This document shows, piece by piece, positions 60,201-64,000 of a stretch of 64,000 bases of DNA. Source of the DNA: Lucifuga dentata. Its lineage: Eukaryota > Chordata > Actinopteri > Ophidiiformes > Bythitidae. Below the pieces are notes generated by a model. That model was not told the DNA's origin and searched no databases. It saw only the letters and a list, made by a program, of their open reading frames with translations. A program made the position numbers and the translations under genes. The DNA is taken from positions 186,001 to 250,000 of the forward strand of contig VXCM01000470.1 of the NCBI GenBank assembly GCA_014773175.1. Direction: 5' to 3'. How positions within the stretch are numbered: position 1 is the stretch's first letter; the number at the start of each line of letters is the position of its first letter.

Positions 60201-63200
60201 ATCCAACAATGATTCACTTTTGGTGTGAAAGCTGTGTTTCGCTCCTCTCACTTAGCAGCTGGAACACTGTTGCCTTTGACTATTTAACTATATGTGATGT
60301 TGTAAAGAGACAGTCCATTACACATTCCCACGTATGACAACGGACCAGCTGTGTGTGTGAAAAGGGAATCACTGGATCCCCTTAACCAAATGTTAATGTA
60401 AAGTAAAGCAGAAAATGGTCTCAACTTCAGTTCACAGTATCTTTACATTTTGTCAGTGTATACTGCTGCCATTTGGTGATGTTGGTTTTAATTGTTATTT
60501 TTTTTGTTTTCATCGCAGTGAGGTGGCATACAGGTGAGAACATTATTTGGTTCAAGTAGGAAAGGTAAATACATCTTGACTTGGATGTCCAGATGTTTGG
60601 TGATTACAGTGTCATTATTCAGATTGTGTGAGGGAAATTCGCTGATGGGTAGGATGTCAGTGTCACATAAGTATATTAAAACTGACTATTAACTATGTTC
60701 CTGTGATGTGATTGTCTCAACTTTATAGCTCTCATATGTCAGTCTACAACCATCTGGCACTTTATTAGACCAAAAAAAAAAAAAAGNAAAAAAAAAAAAA
60801 AGAGAGAGAGAAATGTTTTTGCAAATTTATGCCAGGTTTGTCTGGGACACAGTGGGTGTGATGGTGATTTTATACAAGGCAATATATAGGCGGCCATGTC
60901 CTGATTCAGAATTGGATAATAATTGGCTTTCATTTGTCCTTCCCAGCCTGTCCTGTGGGTCAGTTCAAGTCGGGGACAGAGGGACAGTGCACAGGTTGCC
61001 CAGGATTCAGCTACACTACTGTCAGAGGAGCATCAGTCTGTGCCTGCCGCTCCGGATACCTGCGTGCAGAATCCGACGCTCCCGACTCCCCATGTACTCG
61101 TAAGTATACACACAGTAGTATTTGTGCATTACTTTACATGCAAATATGAAGGCGTGAAGCAACACACACTTGTTCTCACACTACCTTTCCGTGCTATTCC
61201 TGTCTGTCTGCTTTTGTTTTTGCCTTCTCTGGCACTATTTCTCTTTTCCTCTGGTGTCACTAGGGCAGACTCCTCTAATCCGCTTCGTGTCCTTTGTCCC
61301 ATGCCGGCCATTGACATGTATGTCTTTTGTGGCAGGTTGTTGGGGGGTAGGGTGTTCTCTCAAAAGTGAAGTAGGCATTGATGGTTTCAAGTGACACCTC
61401 CATGTGGATTTGGGAATTTCAATTCAGCGACATGTTGGATGTGTGAATGGGATGGACTTTGTAATTAGGTGCAGAATGTCCATGAAGACTTTGTGAAACA
61501 ATGTGAAACTCAGCATCAGACTGGTGGCAGTTTCCATTGTCAGCAGGTGTGATATCAGGGCCAGCTAGCATTCACATCCTCCAATTTTATTATTGCTGAT
61601 AACTTTAATTACAAAGGTCTCATCTTAATTATTAATCACTTAATTAACTCATTCCCGTGATAAATTTTGTTTGTGCAATGGATTGCCTGTGCAATTGTGC
61701 ATATCACATATATTTTCATTTTGTATGCAAAGTGACGAACTAGCTCTACCATCTATAAATCATAAGGACATTTTCCAATGAAAACGTCTTTTATCTAACC
61801 TTTACCTTATCTTAAATCATCAAATTAATCATCTCTTTAAAAAAAAAAAAAAAACCCACCTTGTCAAATGAGGAGTTCAGAATTCGTGTAGACATAAGAA
61901 GTCTTGTGGATTTCAAATGAGAACACCATTAACACTTAAGTTAGCTGCAGGCTCAGTGACAAAGCTCCATCTCCTTGGCAGGAACAGAAACTCATTCACA
62001 GTGGCTGAGTGGTATTGCTGTTTAGTTATGCTTGGCTTGAGGCAATCACAATCTTCTCACAATTTTCAGCTCGGGATCATTATCATCCAGTTTTAGACAA
62101 AGACGTTTGCACCAGTTAAATTCTGCAGCAAATACTCCTGCTGTGACTCAAAGCCACTGCAGGAGTATTGTTCTCCTTGTTGACTCTATAGAATATCCTG
62201 AACCAGGTAAAAAAAAAAAAAATTATCCCTGTGGGTAATGAAAAGATATAGCAGCACTAATATGAAACACCAAAGATGAGAATTTGATGGGGAGTTTTTA
62301 TGCATTGTGTTTACACCAGGACTAGTCCATTCTGAAAAAAATGAATGAAATTGAAAATGAAATTATGTAATTTTTTGCCAGAATGTATGACTGCTGGTGC
62401 TTTCAGAGGGTATTTACACACAAGGAAACCTGGAGATAATATCTGTAATCTTGACACAATGAACAAACAGGTAGTGTTCATTGTACCCAAAGAAAACAGC
62501 CTTAACAAGCTCAGAAATTAACTAAAATGTAATATAGACTTAGGAAAATCACAGATAATGTGTATCAGCGAGCACCAGATTTCTACCTTCTTTTTCTCCT
62601 TTGGTACCGATATTGTCATATAGTGCAGTTATTCTTAAAATGTGCTATCATGTTGATTAACGGCATCCTTGGAGTTTTATTGTTAAAAGAGCTTGTAGGA
62701 TAGATCCTCTGCTTATTCCCTAAAGTTATTATATAGCAAAAGACAAATTGCTTTAACTTGTGTCTTTTGTCCCTGTAGGACCTCCCTCGTCCCCTCGTAG
62801 CATCGTGAGTAAGGTCAACGACACCACGCTCTCTCTGGAGTGGAACGAGCCTCTGGATAACGGAGGCAGAACAGACCTGAGCTACGCTGTCAGATGCTCT
62901 GTGTGCGGGACACCCAAGGGACCGTGTCTGCCCTGCGGAGACAGCGTCAGCTACCGGCCCGCTCAGCACGGTCTGCTGGGTCGCAAGGTAGAGGTGTGGG
63001 GCCTGCTGCCACACACCACATACACCTTCAGCATTGAGGCGCTCAGTGGGGTGTCTCAACTCAGTGGCAAGGGCCCTGCCAGTGACAGCGTCAACATCAC
63101 CACAAGCCATAATGGTAAGAGATGGGAGAAGAAGGAGAGAGCAAGCAAGACCTGGAAAGTTATAAATAGTCATTTCATGTGGTATTTATAATGCTGTGCC

Positions 63201-63335
63201 ATCTGTTTAGTGCCGGCATTGGTGTCTGTGATTCGGAAGAGCGATTCCACAGAGAGCAGTCTGACGCTCCACTGGTCAGTCCCAAACCAGCCACACTACA
63301 CCATCCTCCAGTACCAGCTACGCTACTGCGAAAAG
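35538..63335 (+). CDS. ephb4: EphB4-type receptor tyrosine kinase, 5' part (7 exons, gene runs off the window)
   Basis: Receptor for ephrin-B ligands, in vertebrates mainly ephrin-B2 in arterial-venous and lymphatic patterning (family knowledge). Seven exons join in phase to 1,437 nt, 479 residues: signal peptide, ephrin-binding domain from about 27 to 205, sushi/EGF-like cysteine-rich region to about 326, first fibronectin III domain 326-438, start of the second. The subtype call rests on EPHB4-like runs: [33 protein letters not shown]-like [29 protein letters not shown] and FPETVPR. EPHB1-3 and EPHA read differently there. Transmembrane, kinase and SAM regions lie beyond 64000. Teleosts have ephb4a and ephb4b; I cannot tell which. 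Confidence 0.93.
35617..39643. other. ephb4 intron 1, 5' part
   Basis: First part of an 18.9-kb intron (35617-54522). I see no exon-like or RNA gene signal. A short antisense open frame at 38689-38892 is not recognised. Confidence 0.5.
39644..40580. mobile_element. Long fold-back element, copy 1 (TTAA at left end)
   Basis: Two arms are imperfect inverted complements of each other. The left arm, about 39704-40105, pairs with the right arm, about 40195-40580. Shared runs include GTTACTGACA, CATTTCCCAAA, CCTACCTTCCAGAC, AAAATCAACTTGT, GTATGTCTC and AATATAGTCCC. The loop is about 90 bp. The left end is TTTAA|AGGACCATACTGG. The matching right terminus seems lost. No coding frame is present. It is probably a non-autonomous DNA transposon; TTAA ends are used by Kolobok and piggyBac types. 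Confidence 0.7.
41229..41265. repeat. (CT)n microsatellite ending at an N
   Basis: About 18 CT units ending at the N at 41266; true length unknown. Confidence 0.9.
41920..42423. mobile_element. Fold-back element, copy 2, left part
   Basis: Same family as copy 1. It begins TTAA|AGGAGCATACCAGTG and restarts internally at 42066 with TTTAA|AGGACCATAGCGG, which suggests nested or tandem partial copies. From about 42210 it matches the right arm of copy 1 in direct orientation (GATACACCCACCTTAAAATT, TTTTAATTTCTCTGT, GGAGACATACA). It is cut at about 42423 and resumes at 43147. Confidence 0.65.
42424..43146. mobile_element. About 720-bp insertion inside fold-back copy 2
   Basis: This stretch separates two parts of copy 2 that are contiguous in copy 1. 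Its ends hold a weak inverted match (CTCATTCATAAA near the left, TTTATGAATGAG near the right). ATAG precedes both junctions and could be a short target duplication. No coding frame. Class unknown. Confidence 0.45.
43147..43353. mobile_element. Fold-back element, copy 2, right part
   Basis: It continues copy 2 with TGTTTGCTGTGATGGATTA, TTTCAAGTCTCTACAAGTTG and TGGAAGGGAGGAAAAAC, as in the right arm of copy 1. It ends CAAAATCACTGGTATGG, the inverted complement of the left terminus at 41920. Confidence 0.65.
44413..44440. repeat. (GT)n microsatellite
   Basis: About 14 units in ephb4 intron 1. Confidence 0.95.
48383..48419. repeat. (CT)n microsatellite starting at an N
   Basis: About 18 CT units after the N at 48382. 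Confidence 0.9.
50422..50539. repeat. TG microsatellite duplicated around a single N
   Basis: AAAAACAAATACTA followed by a TG run occurs on both sides of the N at 50480, the same pattern as the other joins. Confidence 0.85.
51239..51278. repeat. (GT)n microsatellite
   Basis: About 20 GT units in ephb4 intron 1. Confidence 0.95.
54523..54593 (+). CDS. ephb4: ephb4 exon 2, start of ephrin-binding domain
   Basis: Residues 27-50, [18 protein letters not shown] then HAKPE. The same small second exon at this position is usual for Eph genes. Acceptor TTTTTCACAG, donor GTATGC, ends in phase 0 (71 nt). Confidence 0.94.
56757..57038 (+). CDS. ephb4: ephb4 exon 3, ephrin-binding domain first half
   Basis: Residues 51-144: [20 protein letters not shown], then [26 protein letters not shown] and [10 protein letters not shown]. 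Ends in phase 0 at GTAGGT. The ephrin-binding domain continues in the next exon (282 nt). Confidence 0.96.
57039..58053. other. ephb4 intron 3
   Basis: 1,015-bp intron that divides the ephrin-binding domain between TYTK-type and VDTV sequence at phase 0. No other feature seen. Confidence 0.7.
58054..58444 (+). CDS. ephb4: ephb4 exon 4, ephrin-binding domain second half and sushi-like region
   Basis: Residues 145-275: [53 protein letters not shown], then cysteine-rich [16 protein letters not shown] and [18 protein letters not shown]. Acceptor TGTCTTAG, donor GTGAGA (391 nt). Confidence 0.96.
58445..60946. other. ephb4 intron 4
   Basis: About 2.5 kb between the ephrin-binding and EGF-like exons. 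It contains an A-run with a single N (60787). Nothing else recognised. Confidence 0.6.
60947..61099 (+). CDS. ephb4: ephb4 exon 5, EGF-like cysteine-rich region
   Basis: Residues 275-326: [19 protein letters not shown], then [20 protein letters not shown] and CT. Cysteine spacing fits the Eph EGF-like repeat. Acceptor TTCCCAG, donor GTAAGT (153 nt). Confidence 0.95.
61100..62778. other. ephb4 intron 5
   Basis: About 1.7 kb between the EGF-like and fibronectin exons. Nothing recognised beyond short A-runs. Confidence 0.6.
62779..63114 (+). CDS. ephb4: ephb4 exon 6, first fibronectin type III domain
   Basis: Residues 326-438: [47 protein letters not shown] and VNITTSHN. Two N-glycosylation sequons (NDT, NIT) are visible. 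Its 336 nt is the size I expect for this exon in Eph genes. Confidence 0.96.
63211..63335 (+). CDS. ephb4: ephb4 exon 7, start of second fibronectin III domain (duplicated by assembly)
   Basis: Residues 438-479: [20 protein letters not shown], then [19 protein letters not shown], ending at an AAG|GT donor. A single N at 63338 is followed by a second, identical copy of the last 61 bases (63339-63399). Read through the first donor, the exon is 125 nt and ends in phase 0, as expected for Eph exon 6/7. Reading through the N would add 62 bases and break the frame. The duplicate is therefore taken as an assembly artefact. Confidence 0.85.
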
Positions 63336-63399
63336 GTNCAGTCCCAAACCAGCCACACTACACCATCCTCCAGTACCAGCTACGCTACTGCGAAAAGGT
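63277..63399. repeat. 61-bp direct duplication around a single N in ephb4 exon 7
   Basis: 63277-63337 and 63339-63399 are identical; the N is at 63338. See the exon entry for the effect on the frame. Confidence 0.92.
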
Positions 63400-64000
63400 A
63401 CGACCGTCCTCACATCTCCATCACCCCATCATACACTAGGACTCACAAATAAAATGCTGTCTGCCATGACATTTTGCAAATAAATGCAAATAGAAAATGT
63501 AAATGTTGAAATAAAAGGATGTGATTGAATAATTTTTAAGATTTTGTCATAATCCTGAAACCTGATTGACCAACAAAACCATTAGTCTGACATAAACCTG
63601 CTCAATGGGCCAATCCAGGCCAAGTCCATTTGAGAGGTATTGATTTGAGTTGGTCTAAAATAATATCTGAAAACACATATTTAAAAGCTCAGCTTTTGAT
63701 AATACTGAGTTGTGGTTGCCAAGTGATCCAGACACTCTTACTGGGTCATTCTGCTCTTCAGCTCTGTAAAACAGCCAACAATGCTCAAAAAGGTTGAGAG
63801 CCATTTGGTGGAAATTGTGTACAGCTGCTTTAGTCAAGTGAGCCATGCTAACTAAATGGATTTAAGGTATTTCTGCTCTTTTCACAAGTAAATATGGACT
63901 GCATACTTTCAGAAAATCATCTGAATCACCTGGTCTGAATAGAGAACTCTGGACACATAAACTGGATTTTCAAGTCAATCTTTGATAACATATAAGTAGA
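63400..64000. other. ephb4 intron 7, partial
   Basis: Intronic sequence running off the window. The exons for the rest of the second fibronectin domain, membrane span, kinase and SAM domains must lie downstream. Confidence 0.6.

Noticed and set aside
62616..63173. 185-codon antisense open frame
   Set aside because: It lies opposite the ephb4 fibronectin exon, which has strong homology and splice sites, so it is a shadow frame.
35538..63335. Assignment to ephb1, ephb2, ephb3 or ephb6
   Set aside because: The runs [20 protein letters not shown] and FPETVPR are EPHB4-like, and the others differ at these points.

Overview
The window is vertebrate nuclear DNA, almost certainly from a ray-finned fish and probably a percomorph-like teleost. 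The grounds are many small exons with GT/AG introns, protein sequences closest to vertebrate synaptic and receptor genes, very many dinucleotide and tetranucleotide microsatellites, and repeat types I know from teleost genomes (a LINE tail running into a GGAT array, short non-autonomous DNA transposons). There are no operons, CRISPR arrays or prokaryotic genes. The species cannot be fixed from the sequence alone.

Region 1 (about 1-26 kb) holds a PSD-95/SAP90-type MAGUK gene on the + strand, best named dlg4. I could join 20 coding exons from 6979 to 24619 by GT/AG sites with every reading phase matching. They give 2,166 nt, that is 721 residues plus a stop. The order is a short N-terminus, PDZ1, PDZ2, PDZ3, SH3, hook and guanylate-kinase-like domain. 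The length is close to the 724 residues of mammalian PSD-95. The first coding exon gives an N-terminus without the paired cysteines of the palmitoylated PSD-95 form, so it is probably an alternative or derived start. Sequence upstream of it (1-6978) has no exon I can support and holds one hAT-like element and many microsatellites.

Region 2 (about 24.6-34.6 kb) is the dlg4 3' untranslated region followed by intergenic DNA. It has a TTAA-flanked short inverted-repeat element (28264-28511), the 3' end of a non-LTR retrotransposon (29821-30322) with its GGAT tail, and degenerate repeat tails near 33.5 and 34.1 kb. It ends in a poly-C tract and a 39-base assembly gap.

Region 3 (about 34.6-64 kb) holds the 5' part of an Eph receptor tyrosine kinase gene on the + strand, closest to EPHB4. 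A GC-box-bearing promoter-like region lies just after the gap. Exon 1 encodes the signal peptide and is followed by an 18.9-kb intron. Six further exons encode the ephrin-binding domain, the cysteine-rich/EGF-like region, the first fibronectin type III domain and the start of the second. The transmembrane, kinase and SAM parts lie beyond the window. Intron 1 contains a cluster of long fold-back (inverted-repeat) elements with TTAA at their ends, one of them broken by a further insertion of about 720 bp. This is the least explained structure in the window.

The two genes point the same way, with about 10.9 kb between the dlg4 stop and the ephb4 start. PSD-95 is a postsynaptic scaffold and EphB4 a receptor best known for vessel and tissue patterning. 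Nothing here shows a shared regulatory unit. Single Ns mark assembly joins. At three of them a 61-62 bp flank is repeated on both sides and at a fourth a stretch of about 59 bp. One of these falls inside an ephb4 exon and must be collapsed to recover the correct reading frame.
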